From contig NC_030852.1 in assembly GCF_000208745.1 (NCBI RefSeq), positions 13,943,408 to 14,007,407 on the forward strand: DNA of 64,000 nucleotides, read 5' to 3'. The position numbers were made by a program, and so were the translations under genes. The stretch's first letter is position 1, and each line of letters begins with the position of its first letter. This document shows positions 34,211-46,773 of this stretch, one piece after another. The notes below the pieces were generated by a model. That model was not told the origin of the DNA and searched no databases. It was given only the letters and a program-made list of their open reading frames with translations. This DNA is from Theobroma cacao. Taxonomy: Eukaryota > Streptophyta > Magnoliopsida > Malvales > Malvaceae.

Positions 34211-36323
34211 TAGAATTCATCCTCGAATTCACGTCGATGTTGAGTTATCAATCTCATTCTATGATCTTATTCCATTTCTCCCTCTATAGGGACATTCGAT
34301 TTATTCACCTCGTTCACCTTCAATTCAATTTGAATACTTCATTTATGTCACTTATCATCCTTTGGAATCAGGTCAGTAGTACCTTTCATAATCATGATCT
34401 CTTATATCGAGACACTAAGCATGCCTTTGTCACCATCATTAAATTTGAACCATAACTTCATTTCAATTATGTTGATTTTGATCACAAATTATACTTACTT
34501 ATGTATACCTAATCATCATTTTATTAGTTCGCTTCTTGCCAAACTTTTCAACCTTGATTCGTTCATCTTATACAAAACCACAATCTCTAAAAATCATCCT
34601 TGTTTCTCAATTTTTTTTCATACTTCTAATATATACATTATATCCTTGTTGTATTTTGACTTTAATGAATCACTTAAAATTTAGACTCATTCGCATCGTG
34701 CATGACTTAAGCATTTCTGAATTTCGATTTCCATACTACCTTAGGAAGTTTTCATTATTGGGCTTCATTATCCAAATTATCTTTAATCATCCTTTGTTCT
34801 ATTCTTCCATACTAATGTGACATCATTCTCCCTAGACCAATCTGCAGTTTGTACTTAAAACTGCAAGACTTGAAATAAGGTTCTCCTTGAGTACTTTCCA
34901 ATGTCAATATGAATTTCACTTCCAACTTACGGCTTCCTCTTTGTAGCCACATAATTTAATGCTTGCTTTCACAAAATCCATAGCAGAACTCTTCTTGAGT
35001 ATTTCTTTGAGAATACCTATCTTAAACTTATGTCTCATAACATGTGATCACTCAACCTGTGACTTAGCCGTTAGGCTCCTCAGCAAGTTTGAAAAATTTC
35101 ACATTTTATACTTGCCGTGCATGATTAGAAATTTCTTCTCAAAAATGTTTGTGCATTCCTGAAACACTTAATCTTTTATTTGCTCTTTAATATCTTGTGC
35201 ATATCGTTCTATAAACGTGCACTTGTTCTTAAAGGTATATAAATACGTACTCATCCATTCAATCCCTAACTCATCTTCATAGGTTTCTAGGGTGCCACAC
35301 AATTGGCCTCGTGTGGTTACTAACCCTTTTCTTTTAACTGAGTCAAGACAAGAATTGTAAATTCTCATAATGATATTCTATATAAACTTGTTTTCTATAC
35401 CTCCCTTGTAATCCTTCATTCACACTTTCATCACTTGGTATTGACATCCCTTATCCATATCTCCTATATTCATCTAAATCTTCACTCACTTTCTCTTTAG
35501 CCTTTAACAAGGCTTAATCTCTCATCTCCTTTATTTCTTAGGATTTGACTTTAGTCAACATATTATCCATTTTAATACTTCGCTTAGTATCTTATCTCAA
35601 TATAGCCATCTCAAGAATCTTTCAATTTCTCTTTTGCTTATTATATGCATTAAGCCGAGTCAATATTTTCAAACTCATTTTATCTTTCAACTTTCATCAT
35701 CATTCGTGAAATCTCACCTTAAAGCATCCTTTCCATACAATGTAATGAATTCACGATACATATATCACCCCACACATAATTGGCTCATTGTCTACAACAT
35801 TCCTCAAATTTATTGTCATCCATATCTAATTATCTTCCTTATCTTGTACTCCAATAGTTTATTGACTTTCAGTATAAATAACTACGAAAACAGTTCAGCT
35901 TCCTCCTCACTTTATTCTCACAATCCTTATTAAATCAAAATTTCATATTTTCCATGCTCCATAATTTAACTTCATTGGGCTATATTTGTGCCCATTTATT
36001 ACCTCATAGTGTCATGGCATCACTTGGTAATCCCTTTCATGTTTAAATTACAATCATCAACTTAATCACGTTATCCATTCCAAATGTCATTTATAACCTT
36101 ATTGATTCTTCCCATAACCTTTCTCGATAATTATATTACCAATTTACCTTTGTCATACCAAAAGATTCCCATACACATCCAATTATTTAAACAGCTACTT
36201 TATATTTCGTTTGAGTCATACAAAACAAAAGCCACTCCTAACTCCTTTGTACAGATAACTACTACATTTTCCCTTAAACGACACTTGCCTAGATTTATGG
36301 TGATACGAACTTCAATAAAGGTA
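34211..36323. other. element B interior, non-coding
   Basis: A+T-rich and without a credible ORF on either strand; short plus-strand frames are chance. From about 34700 to 35560 it is collinear with LARD-A (1700-1789 then 4720-5500): shared words include CATCCTTTGTTCTATTCTTC against CATCCTTTGTTTCACTCTTT. I see no structural RNA or tRNA in it. Confidence 0.6.
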
Positions 36324-39300
36324 TTAAGTATCTTCAAGATTCTCGTCGCCTTGATCCGAGCACATCGACGGACCCTCTTCCGGGTCCTCCTCTTCCTCTT
36401 GAGATTTCCTCCTTTGTTCCTCAATCCAAGCTTGCTATATTCTCTTGTATTCTTCAACACTCACAGGTGCGGCACCTATTCCACATCCAAGAGGAAAGTG
36501 ACGAACACTTAACACCTTCCTAGGACGGATATCTCCCCTTGCAATTGCCTTCCTCATGCATTCTCTTTCCCACTCCTCAGATTATTTCAAAAGAAAATTT
36601 CTTACAGTTTTTGAAGTGTCGGAGCTATCCTCACTTTCAAGACTCTCACTACTCTCAAAGCTTTCCTTATTACGAAACCATTCTGCTAAATTCGAAGGAA
36701 TCCTGTTAATAGGAATTCGGGATGGACCACTTTTTGAATTACTTAGATCAGGGCGCTTGTCAAGCCCAGCTCGACAATATGTTTATTATGTCATTCCTAC
36801 ATAAAAATGTATGTTTGCTTACTTGGGTACCTTGGAAATCGTTAAAGGATGGTATTGTACCAAATAGTACAATTAAGTTAAATTAAGCCTTGAACTAGTC
36901 CAAATAGAGATTTTAAGATGAAATTAAGAATTTTAAAACCCCAGAATGACTTAAAATGGTGATTCGGAGTTCGAGAACCGATTTGGAGTCAAATTGGAAT
37001 TTTCATGATCCAAGGGTAAAATGGTCATTTTGGTACCCGAGGTTCAAATCTGAGTGTTGGCTGAAATTTTGACTAAGATTGATCATTTGGAGTATAATTT
37101 GAGTTTGAGAAGTGAAAAATTTTAATTCAGACATTTTTTTGAGCATAAGGGTAAAACAGTCATTTTGTCATCGCAAGGGCAAAATTATAATTTTACACCA
37201 CCTAACACTTGTCCAGCATATGGATTTTACCCAATATTATCATGGATAATTGAGGAAATTTAAGTGGTGGAGAGAGATTGCTTAATGGGTAAGTATGACA
37301 CATGGACCAATGGAATGGTGACATGTGTCAAATTCTCATCCATTTATTATTTGGCTGAAAAATCAGCATAAAATCAGCCCATTTCTCTACATATGGCCGG
37401 CCAAAGCAAGAACAAAGGAAGAAAAGAAAGAACAAGAAACCTAGGGTGAAAATTCAAGAGAAAATTGGTGGATTTCAAGTAATCAAGCAATCAAAGGTAA
37501 AAATTTCTTGCTTTTGACTTGTGATCTACCTTTCCCATACATTCTTTTGCATTTTCTGTGGTTGAATCACATGATTTCATGATGGGTATCTTGCTGGCTG
37601 AACACTTAGAGAGAGGTTTTGATGCTTGATTTGGTTAGATTTTAAGATATTTTAGTGTTTTTAGTTGATTAGTGATGTGTAGCATGAAAATCAAGCAAGA
37701 AAAATTCATGTTCTTCCATCACCCATCATTGGCCGAATTCTCCATGTGGAATATTGAGGATGATTTTGATTTTATTTCAAGTGATTTGGTTAGGAATTAG
37801 TGATTTATGGTGTGAGAATCAAGTAGGAAAAATTATAATGTTGATGCACCCACCATGGTCGAATTTCCCAAGAGAAAATGTGAGGATGATTTTGTCATAT
37901 TTCAAGTTATTTAATTTGCGTTTGATGATTTGGAGAATTGGAAGAAAAATGGAATTATTTGGAGTTAAATTGGACATATTGGCCAATTAATCGAGTGATA
38001 GATCGAATTAGGCCAATATCGTTTTATTTAGGTACACAATTGAATTTGTGTAGAGCACCGTGTTTAGACGATAATCCAAACAATTTACATCCCATTTCAT
38101 GCATTAGTATAGAGCCTTAATTGGTTTTATAACAATTTAGCACAAATGTAGTAAATGGCTTATTGTGCATTATGTCTAGGTGGTGAGCATTCTGGCAAAA
38201 GTAAAGAGATAGTACCCGAGGATCAAGAATCGGAGTACTCTGAATTCGACTCCCGAAATAGTGAGTAACCTTACTATCGTCTTAACTATCTAAAGTGGTT
38301 TTTATCCAATTTTATGATTTTATGAAAAATAAGTTTAAATGGTAAATCTTTATGTTTTATAAACAAAATGTGTTTAAATGAAATGATTTTATAAATTATC
38401 TTGAAATTGAATGATGGCTTTGAAAATAGAGTAATTGGAGACCATTTGATGAATTGTGAATTTATGGTTCTAATTGATTGGCTTATGGCAATATTGGCAT
38501 GAATGGCTGAATTGGTATTTGTGCTGAAAATGTATAAACTGTTGTTTGCCTTGATAGGCTGGATAATGATAAAATTGCCATGTCATGCTGTTAAATTTTA
38601 TTGAATTGGTGGGTTATTGATTAGTCGCTGTAGTGAACGGGTTCCGTGGACCAGCCTATTAGAGGGGGCACGATAACCCTATTATATTCATACCTTAGTA
38701 TGAGAGGCGTGGATGGAAAACTCCTAAGGTTAACACTTTAGAGTTCACTTCACGCCAAACCACCACGTGAGGGTGAACTCAGCCAATGCTAAGGAACAGC
38801 TATGTTTTAAAAATAAAAACATGATTTATGCGTACATAACTTTTTAACAGCCTTGACGGACTCAGTTGGGATAGTCCTCGGCCAAGGTATCCCTGATAAC
38901 TGAGTATGAGAATGATTTTGGCATGAGCCAAAATTTTAAGAAATTCATAAGCCATGTTGATTACTCGATTTATATGAATTGATTTTATTTGGTTGAAATG
39001 AGTTGAAAGGTGATGAATTACAGTATGTTAAACTATTTTATCTGTCTCCATTTACTCAGCTTTAGATATTTTAGATGGTATTTGTTTACTCACTAGGATT
39101 ATATAATCTCACCACCCTCATTTTCACCCATTTCAGGCTCAAGATAGTTGGTAGATAGCTCATTTCGTTGAGGGCTATAGTTGGACTTGCATCCTAAAAA
39201 ACTGTAGGTTCATAGCTTTCATGACTTTTGGTCGTTCGTGGGCTTACATGTCACTGTAAATTAAATTTTATACTTTGGTTATTTGTATTACAGTATGCAT

Positions 39301-39834
39301 GAATTTATTTAGCTTTTATGTTACAAAAATTATTTATCAGTAACTCTATAAATATTGTTTTATAAGAAAATAGAATATTTTATTGAATATTTTTATTATA
39401 TTCAAATAATTATAGTTTCACTTTAAACGAATGTTTTAGACATCTAAACCTATTTTTGATTATGAAATATGTGTTTTCCACTCGCATACTACATTTTTAG
39501 CTGGTTTCGAAACTTTTCAAAAAAATGACCAAAATACCCATGTGAGAAAAAAATTATTTTTCTATTGTTTTGAGTTGGAAATAGTTTATAATCTCTCAAA
39601 ACATGATACTTAATAACTGTTGCTCACAAGGGAGGTGCGAAAACCGATATTAAAGCCTTGTGAGGTTCCAATTGGCATTCTGAGCAATGAATGTCTATCG
39701 GGATATCGCGGCGGTTGTCATGGGCTCTAGGCGAGTACCGGGTCGTGACAGCGCCATTGGCTCCTAGTAGTGGAATCTAATGATCCCTCACTAGCACTCT
39801 GAGTGGCATCGAGACTACCACCTCTCCTAGACAT
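36324..39834 (-). pseudogene. B-ORF, 170-codon Ser/Glu-rich protein of unknown function, split by a solo LTR
   Basis: Codons 1-28 are 39834-39751 (MSRRGGSLDATQSASEGSLD...). The reading then continues at 36752, in the same frame, once the solo LTR and one TSD copy are removed, and ends at TAA 36324. The middle is acidic and Ser-rich (SFESSESLESEDSSDTSKT); then comes MRKAIARGDIRPRKVLSVRH, a FPLGCGIGAAPVSVEEYKRI segment, and a C-terminus rich in Glu (RRKSQEEEEDPEEG). In-frame stops are at 36582-36584 (TAA) and 36435-36437 (TAG). It occupies the gag position, about 200 bp after the PBS, but I see no capsid or zinc-knuckle motif. I do not recognise the family. Frame continuity across the insertion argues that it was a real gene. 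Confidence 0.65.
36753..39755 (+). mobile_element. solo LTR (family 1) in element B, TSD GCGCT/GCGCC
   Basis: LTR 36758-39750, TGTCAAGCCC to GGGTCGTGACA. It is the reverse complement of the gypsy-D LTR family and 2993 bp long. Flanking 5-mers GCGCT (36753-36757) and GCGCC (39751-39755) differ by one base. Deleting LTR plus one TSD restores an open frame (B-ORF), strong proof of insertion. No PBS, PPT or coding sequence belongs to it. It includes GGCCGGCC near 37396. Small ORFs within are not credible. Confidence 0.92.
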
Positions 39835-40047
39835 GGCGCGTACGATAGGCACACCTCCAAACCTATAAGAAACCAAATATAAATTATTTAGCCATCTAGA
39901 TATCGTAAGAACAAGTAGGTTTCTAATGAAATAGGGGCCCATGTAGTCTAAGGACAAGACTACACAAACTCCAACAACTCCAACAACTCCGCTGACCACA
40001 CAGGAATCCCTAGGACTCAACTAAACCTAGGGCTTTGATACAAACAT
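39835..40047 (-). other. element B leader with primer binding site (40032-40043)
   Basis: The minus strand at 40043-40032 reads TTGTATCAAAGC, 10 of 12 bases of TGGTATCAGAGC, four bases from the LTR. That is the same layout as gypsy-F. The rest is untranslated leader up to the B-ORF Met at 39834. Confidence 0.8.
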
Positions 40048-43000
40048 TGTAACGACCCTTCCTCGGTCGCTACTGGCGTTCGAGACCTTCGAAATATCTC
40101 GTCAAGTCCCAAACAAGCCTTAATGAAATTTCTCAATAACTCATTGTACACTTTTACTAAACCATATTAATGTTTGAACCATATATGTTCATAACGTGAA
40201 TTCAACAACAAGCATAGCCATTAAAATTTGACTTTAAGTCATGATATCACAATTAAATACATTGAGTTCAAAAAAATCCCAAATTTTGTTTTTGTCAAAA
40301 CTAATATTTGTTTACATAGTAAAACCAAGTACTACAATTCAACTTCTAATAGCGGAGCGACTTAGGATAAAATGCTATGAGATTCCTTTACCTATCTGCG
40401 ATAGACTGTATGCACTGACGATTACACGCTAGACCAATCCCTGTTTGTAAAAAATGGAAAAAGAAGGGTGTGAGTCTCATAGACTCAGTGATCATCGACT
40501 CCGTGAGCAGAGCATAGATGGGAAACAAGTAAATAGCAAATCAGTTGAATGTTAAAATGCAGGATTATAAAAACAATTTATTTCAAATAGGAGTTTGTGC
40601 CTTATGTGAAATACCGAGGAATTTTTACATATTATAAACACTTCAATTGGTAAATCAACCAAGGTAGATAAAAATTTTCGCTACAAAACAGATCAATAAC
40701 CTTATTCAGGTCAATCATTTGAAATATTGAATTACAACAATTTTACATAAAGAAAATTCCATCGTCAAAATCAATTGACATTTTATTCAAATCAAATCAA
40801 TGTATTCGGCAATCTCTCATGAAATCGAATGTTAATCAAACTCATAAGTAAATCACAACTCACCTCGCACTTGAGGAGTTAAAATTCATTTCACCGTAAA
40901 AATAAGGGGAGCTATAGAAAAACCTTTAAATTTCGTTTTCACCATGCAAGGAAATATGAGTTTGTAACCCATAGATGTCACTCTCGAGTAAGGAATGAAA
41001 GTAAACCCATGGTCCCGCTACCACGTAATAACATCCGAGAGCATTGCTTCCACTGGATTCCCATGTGTCATGGCAGTCTCACGATGTTGGCCGACATCGG
41101 AGAATCAAGCAGTCGCAACGCATAATCATCTGGTGGCCTAGCCACTCATACATATATCACAGGTCGTCGCCCCGACCACGCCTAACCGCCCGTCGGTGAC
41201 CCAATGGTTCTCTAGCTAGAGCTCACTCGTGCACGAGGGTCACACTTAACCGATGTGATATCTGGCCTACTCTCGACGCTCTCGGTTTGTAAAACCATTT
41301 TGCAATTGTGTTATGTCTTTAAAAGCTCATCTCAAAATTATTTTCCAAAGCATTCGTCACAAGGTATGATAAAATCTATCATTTTCGCAAAATATATTTA
41401 TACATGAATTTCATAACAATAATTTGCATGGTGAATAAGCGATATAACCATGAATGCAGACTGCACATATATATAAGGCACATTTTGATGCAAAATAGTG
41501 TGAAGGGCTTGCTTCCCGATTTTTAAAACACTTTACATATAATTTATACATATATATATATTCAAAACAATTTCTAAACATAATTTGCAATTATAATTTC
41601 CTAAGATTGCTACCAACACATGCTATCCACAATTTTCATGTTTAAAATAAATCATACGTATAGATATATATTTATGGAAAGTTTAAAATTGGCACCCCCT
41701 ACTCACCACACAATAGCAGGATGTTACGTCGCTATTAATTCAAAGACGTATCGAGCTAATTTTTTTTAACGATCGTTCGTTATTTCCTTTAGTTAAAATA
41801 TTGAAACCCACTTAATTAATATATCTATATATATTATTTTATTCTAGCATCATTATTATATATATATATTTTTTCTTTTCTTTTCTTTTCTTTTCCTTTC
41901 TTTCTCTTTCTCCTTTCTCCCGCCGGTCAGCAGCACCTTGCTTGTCTTTCTTTTTCCTTTCTTACATGCACAAGCTGGCCACAACTTCTTTCTCTCTCTC
42001 CCTCTCACCGCCGGCAACAATTTCTTGCTTCTTTTAACCAAAAATTTTCAGCAACCAAAGCTGCTCAGATCAACATCAAAATCAGCAGCCAAGCTGCTCT
42101 ATTTTTTTTCTCAAAAATCAGTAGCCAAGCTGCTCTATTTTTTCTCAAAAATCAGCAGCCAAGCTGCTCTATTTTTTTCCTCAAAAATCAGCAGCCAAGC
42201 TGCTCTATTTTCCTTAAAAATCAGCAGCTAAGCTACTTTATTTTTCCTTAAAAATCAGCAGCTAAGCTGCATTATTCTCCCTCCAAAAATCATCAACTAA
42301 GCTGCTCCTTTCCTCCCTCTAAACTCAGCAACCAAAGCTTCAAAGATCAGCAACCAAAATCGCACCTTCAGCCTTCAAAATCAGCTCGTTCTCCTCTCCC
42401 TTTCTTTCTCACCATTCGGCTTTCTCTTCTTTTCTTTTTGCTCTTTTTGTTCTCCTTTTGCTCTCTTATGCCCAACGCCTTCTTCTTGTTTCTTTTTCTT
42501 CTTTTCCACTAACCGACTTCTCTCTTTCTTCTTCTTTACTTTATTTATTTACTTATTTTTATATTTTTTTTCTCCATTTGTCTTCCAATTTGGTCGGCCC
42601 CCCCCCATCTTTCTTTCTTTCTTTCTTCACCTTGTTCTACATGGTCGGCCCCCCTTCCATCATATAAAATAAAGAGTTTTTGACTCTTTTTATTGACCAC
42701 ATGGGCGGCTGCCCATGTTGGTCTTTCTTTATTTATTTATTTTTTATATACATACTTGTATTATTATTTTACTATTTGTTTATTTTATTTCTTCCATTTA
42801 ATTCCACTACATAATCCTTCAACCCTTATATTTTAAATTCGATCCTTTTGATACGTCTAAAAATTTCAATTTTCATCTATCTTTCTTCCTCTGTACGTGT
42901 ACCACCAAAATATCAAAATTGCACTTCAACGCGGTATTACCATAATATTTAAATATTTACTCCTCCGCGTTGGCTCGACTTAGCAAAACACGCGTATTTC

Positions 43001-43403
43001 ACTTTCGTCGTTCATCTGCAAAAACTTATTTGTATTTCTTCTCACCCACTTGGATCAACCATATGATCCTTCTTCATGACTGATTTTGATTTCAACATCC
43101 GGTTAAATATTAATATTCTTATATTATTTTATTAATAAAATATTATTTTATTCTAAAAATTTTCTCTTGTCTCCTTGGTAACTAAAATACCTTATTATGC
43201 CTCAATTGACTTCCGAATCACCTTTTATCTCACAAATTCTCTTTCGATAAAAATATTATTATTTTATTGATATTTCTTCGCGTGTGGAATATTTTATCCT
43301 AAACAATTCCTTTCATCTTTCATCACTTTTAAACATTATAATTGGCCTCAATTCACATCCGATAAGCTTTATTTGTCACCATATCAAAGTATAGGGTATT
43401 ACA
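40048..43403 (-). repeat. 5' LTR of element B (3356 bp)
   Basis: TGTAACGACCC to GGGTATTACA, canonical ends. It matches 30749-34194 throughout. It contains the 7-unit minisatellite (42085-42320) and a C-rich run near 42595. A further partial LTR of this family is at 63031-64000. Confidence 0.9.
42085..42320. repeat. minisatellite in B 5' LTR, 7 units of ~34 bp
   Basis: Seven units of the AATCAGCAGCCAAGCTGCTC type, one fewer than in the 3' LTR, and with better preserved unit sequence. The unit count difference between LTRs of one element dates the change to after insertion. Confidence 0.85.
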
Positions 43404-43615
43404 AGAACTTTCCCCAAGACAATCATCACCTCTCCGAGACCCCTCTCAGTTTCCTCTCAACCCTTTCTACAGCACTGAATCATCACCCTCTGACACATCA
43501 GATGAATAGAAGCCCTTCCTTTTGATGCTGACAAAAAGGGGGAGTAGAATAGAATGGGTGCAGGAACCAAGAACTGAAAGAATAACATTATTTAAAAAAA
43601 ATGTTAGGGTAAAGC
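43404..43615 (+). pseudogene. end of copia-E extra ORF and first G-run
   Basis: Continues the Ser/Pro-rich tail interrupted by element B. A frame reading PSQFPLNPFYSTESSPSDTS ends at TAG 43507-43509. At 43533-43544 AAAAAGGGGGAG follows, a polypurine-like run typical after the last ORF of copia elements, yet the real 3' LTR is 3 kb further on (about 0.8 kb without the inserted LTR). Frame choice is uncertain because the insertion site is decayed. Confidence 0.6.
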
Positions 43616-46063
43616 TGTCACGACCTAAATTTCGGGCCATGACCGGTGCATGGGCCCAATGGATGTAGTCCACTTAGCCCAAGTAAGCCTACTTATATTA
43701 CCTGGTTATCATTTCATCCCACAAGTTACTAAAGTCATAATTCAAAATCTCAATTCGAAATGATGAAAACCATTGCCAACTCGTACTAGCATTACTCATT
43801 AAAATATACACATATTGTCTATAGTATGTATTATAATAATTAACATCAGATTTGTCTATACATGTAAAAAGGAGACTCGATGTCCAGTGGAGAAACTTGA
43901 CAAATGTACAGCTACTGAATGTCGAGACACCTACCAAATGTCAAGTCTACAAAGGCACCTCGACCTAGTTAACGACTACCTCCTAATCTGAAAACATGAA
44001 GTTGAAAACGGTGAGTATAAACCCAGTGAGTGAACAAGGAAGGGAACAAGCAAACAATAAGGAAGGTATAAAGAAAATCATGATGCATTTATCTTTAAAA
44101 CAATGCAATTTAGTTTAGCTCTTATCAACACCCTTTATGTAATCCCCAAAAGAGTAAATCACTTGATAAAAAAGGTCTATGCTTAACAAAGGATTTGAAG
44201 AGCGAAAATTTTAATAGCATTCATGCAATTCAAGTCAAGTAAACTATGGGTTCTTGCTGCAGTGGAAAGGCATTCTCGCTGCAGCGAGATTCCGACCCGC
44301 ATTACCCCTCCAAATCTAAGAGTTTCTCGCTATAGCGAGAATAAATCTCACTGCAGCGAGAAACAGAGCACCATGAAAAAAAAATTTCCTTTCTTTCAAG
44401 AAAAAGCCATCCTGCTAAAATAACAAAAAAATCAACATGAAATGCATAATAATTCCCAAAGTTTGACATGTCAAGTTTCACATGCATTTCAATCATATGC
44501 CATATTCATAAGCTTTTATTTCATAAACATATATATACATAAGTACATAGATAAACACCAATGTCAACATCATCACACCCAGCTCATGTGCATCCCCCCA
44601 CATCATGCACATAGTCGGAGTCATCGTGTGCATCCCCCCACATCATGCACAATTAGTGCCATCGTGTACATCCCCCCACATTGTGCACACGGGCACTATC
44701 ATCATCCACTTCCCTCACCACGCCATCACCAGCATGTGCATCCCCCCACATCGTGCACACACATGGTTATAATCATCACACATATCAACTATCATGCACA
44801 ACATATATATATATCTACAAATATAGCAACATAATGTAGTAGTGCGTGAATCCATAACGGCCACATGTCACAACATTGAGTCAATTATCAAGAGCTTGTT
44901 CTCGGGTAAATTTTAGAGCAAAAACAGATAAAATTCCCAAACGATTCATTAACACATGTGAGCATTTTCCTAAAACATTTTGAAATGCACGTTCACTCAC
45001 CGGTATTAGTTGAGCCTTTAGTCGACTCTAACTTCCCTAATGGTCCAATTGGAGCTGTGGAACTTCGTTATAACCTATCATTACATTAGCATCACCAATT
45101 TATCAATTCACATACTTATAAGGTCTAAAAGCTTTCTCTTAGCTAGCTTCCACTTGCCATTTAAATGGCTATCTATTTTCACTACCCTAATCACTCTAAA
45201 ATGAGTGGATAACCTCAACTGCAAATATTCACAATTCCCTAAAATATCTACCAGCACATGCTATCCATAATTTTTGCAATTAAAATAAATCATACTTATA
45301 GGTATATATTTATGAAAATCTTTAAAATTGACACCCTTTCCTCACCTTGGTAGCTTGAAACTTTGAAATTCTTTCCAATAAATTTTTCCAAGCTATTATG
45401 GGAGCTTTCTCTCTCTTTCTCTCTCTAAACACCTAGCTAGTGAGCAAAAGTATGAAAGTGGGATTTTTTAAGGGTTTTAAAGTGAGAGAGTGAAAGAGCA
45501 CAAGGATTTCATGAAAAGATGCACCGAGGCATGAAAGTTAGAGCTAGAGAGAGAAAGTTATGAAGTTTTCATACCATGCTTCCATGGAAGTGAAACAAAT
45601 GTGAGATGGAAGGAGGAAAAAGAAGAAGCTACTAGAAATTGAAGAAGCTGCTGGAAGGAGAAGATATTTATAGCTCATACTTATCCAACTCCCCTTGAAA
45701 TTACGAAAATGCCCTTTAGCAAGTTAACTTGTTCTTGTCCAATCTTTTGTGTAATTTTTTTATTCTTTTGACACTGGGACAATGTCCACAATGATCTAAA
45801 CTACTCGGGTTTATGAAAACTTAAAATTTTGACTTGAGGTGTAAAATGACCATTTTGCCCCTATTGTGAAAATTATCGAAACTTCTAGTTTTCTTCTTGT
45901 TTTCATCATTACACATTATTTATTCGATCTTATGCCTATTTAGACCTTAAAATATCATAAAACCTTCTTCTGGGAGCTTTTTAAAGGAAATGATGAAACT
46001 ACCCCTAGCTCGTGTTATTGCGTCTATTCGTAGTTATGAGCCTATAGGAGTTGAGGTTTCACA
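43616..46063 (-). mobile_element. solo LTR-G, F-type LTR with a patch of B-type sequence
   Basis: TGTCACGACC to GGTTTCACA, 2448 bp, aligned by eye with the gypsy-F LTRs from end to end. No interior is attached. Flanks AAAGC and AGAGG do not make a convincing TSD, so the target copies are decayed or an end is mis-set. It carries the palindrome (44274-44289, perfect 16 bp), four C-rich repeats (44590-44755) and a TATA box on the minus strand at 45665-45672. Segment 45225-45347 is B-type. Confidence 0.82.
45225..45347. repeat. B-type LTR patch inside F-type LTR
   Basis: Matches 32265-32405 and 41575-41705 of element B (CCAGCACATGCTATCC, TTAAAATAAATCATAC, TATATATTTATG) in a place where F-type LTRs have unrelated sequence. 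It ends at CTCACC, a word both LTR types have there, suiting a template switch or conversion at microhomology. Confidence 0.7.
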
Positions 46064-46773
46064 AGAGGAACCAAGAAGGAACCTAGGAAAGGAAAGAAGA
46101 CATAGGAAGCAAAAATAGTCTAGGGGTAGTTTCAGAATACTTGTTGGTTAACTGTTATTTGTGCCATGGTGGCACTTGAACACTTGGTTTTAATCTTGTT
46201 ATCTATATGGTTGTTTAACAGATGGATGTTGATATGATTATGATGCTTGACTGCTGGAAATTGAAATCTACTATCCTTGGTATTTTTACTACTGTTGACA
46301 AAATCTACTACTGCATTGATATTGAATTATATGCTGATAATTGATTTTTTTGTTGTGGCATTGTGAATAATTTTTGTTTGAAAATAGATATAGATGGTGT
46401 ATATAACATATCAATTGAAACATGAATAATGTATACAAAATCTAGAATCAATAAGCTGATTTAAAGCTATTGGAATAGTGATTAAAATCTGTCAACATTT
46501 AAAGCTGAAAGATTAATGATGATCTACCAATACTTACATGTTGCAAATCACTCCATGTTGCTGAACATATATATACTCTAAATATACAATATCATTTTCT
46601 ATATGATGAGAATAAAACTGACTGAAATAAAATAAGCAAAATATGCACAGACTAAAGGGGAGCTTATACTTAGGGGGAGCAATCCTCAATTCTTGCAGAA
46701 AACCAAAAAGAATTTAAAATGACACCATGCTGTTAATCAAGGAGTGTTTTGTCATCATCAAAAAGGGGGAGAC
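46064..46773 (+). other. copia-E 3' non-coding region with polypurine tract (46760-46772)
   Basis: No ORF; T-rich sequence after the inserted LTR. It ends with AAAAAGGGGGAGA followed by C and the 3' LTR. This is the second G-run of the type seen at 43533 and is the functional PPT by position. Confidence 0.75.

Larger units (their letters stand above)
30744..43408 (-). mobile_element. element B, non-autonomous LTR element with 3.4-kb LTRs
   Basis: LTRs 30749-34194 and 40048-43403 enclose an interior of about 2.9 kb (34195-36757 plus 39751-40047) once a nested solo LTR is removed. PPT at the left LTR and PBS at the right LTR show minus orientation. Flanks AAAAC (30744-30748) and AGAAC (43404-43408) agree at 4 of 5 bases, a decayed TSD. 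It splits the extra ORF of copia-E. The interior has no RT, integrase or protease, only one 170-codon ORF at the 5' end and A+T-rich sequence shared with LARD-A. LTR retrotransposons without pol depend on enzymes from relatives. Confidence 0.88.

Noticed and set aside
36200..36512. Arg-rich minus frame and the 142-aa plus frame
   Set aside because: Overlap the B-ORF in other frames; only the B-ORF frame continues across the solo LTR site.
45665..45672. TATA box in solo LTR-G as promoter of a nearby gene
   Set aside because: It points leftward into LTR and copia debris; no downstream gene exists.
43611..46068. TSD for solo LTR-G (AAAGC / AGAGG)
   Set aside because: Only three of five bases agree; not counted as a TSD.
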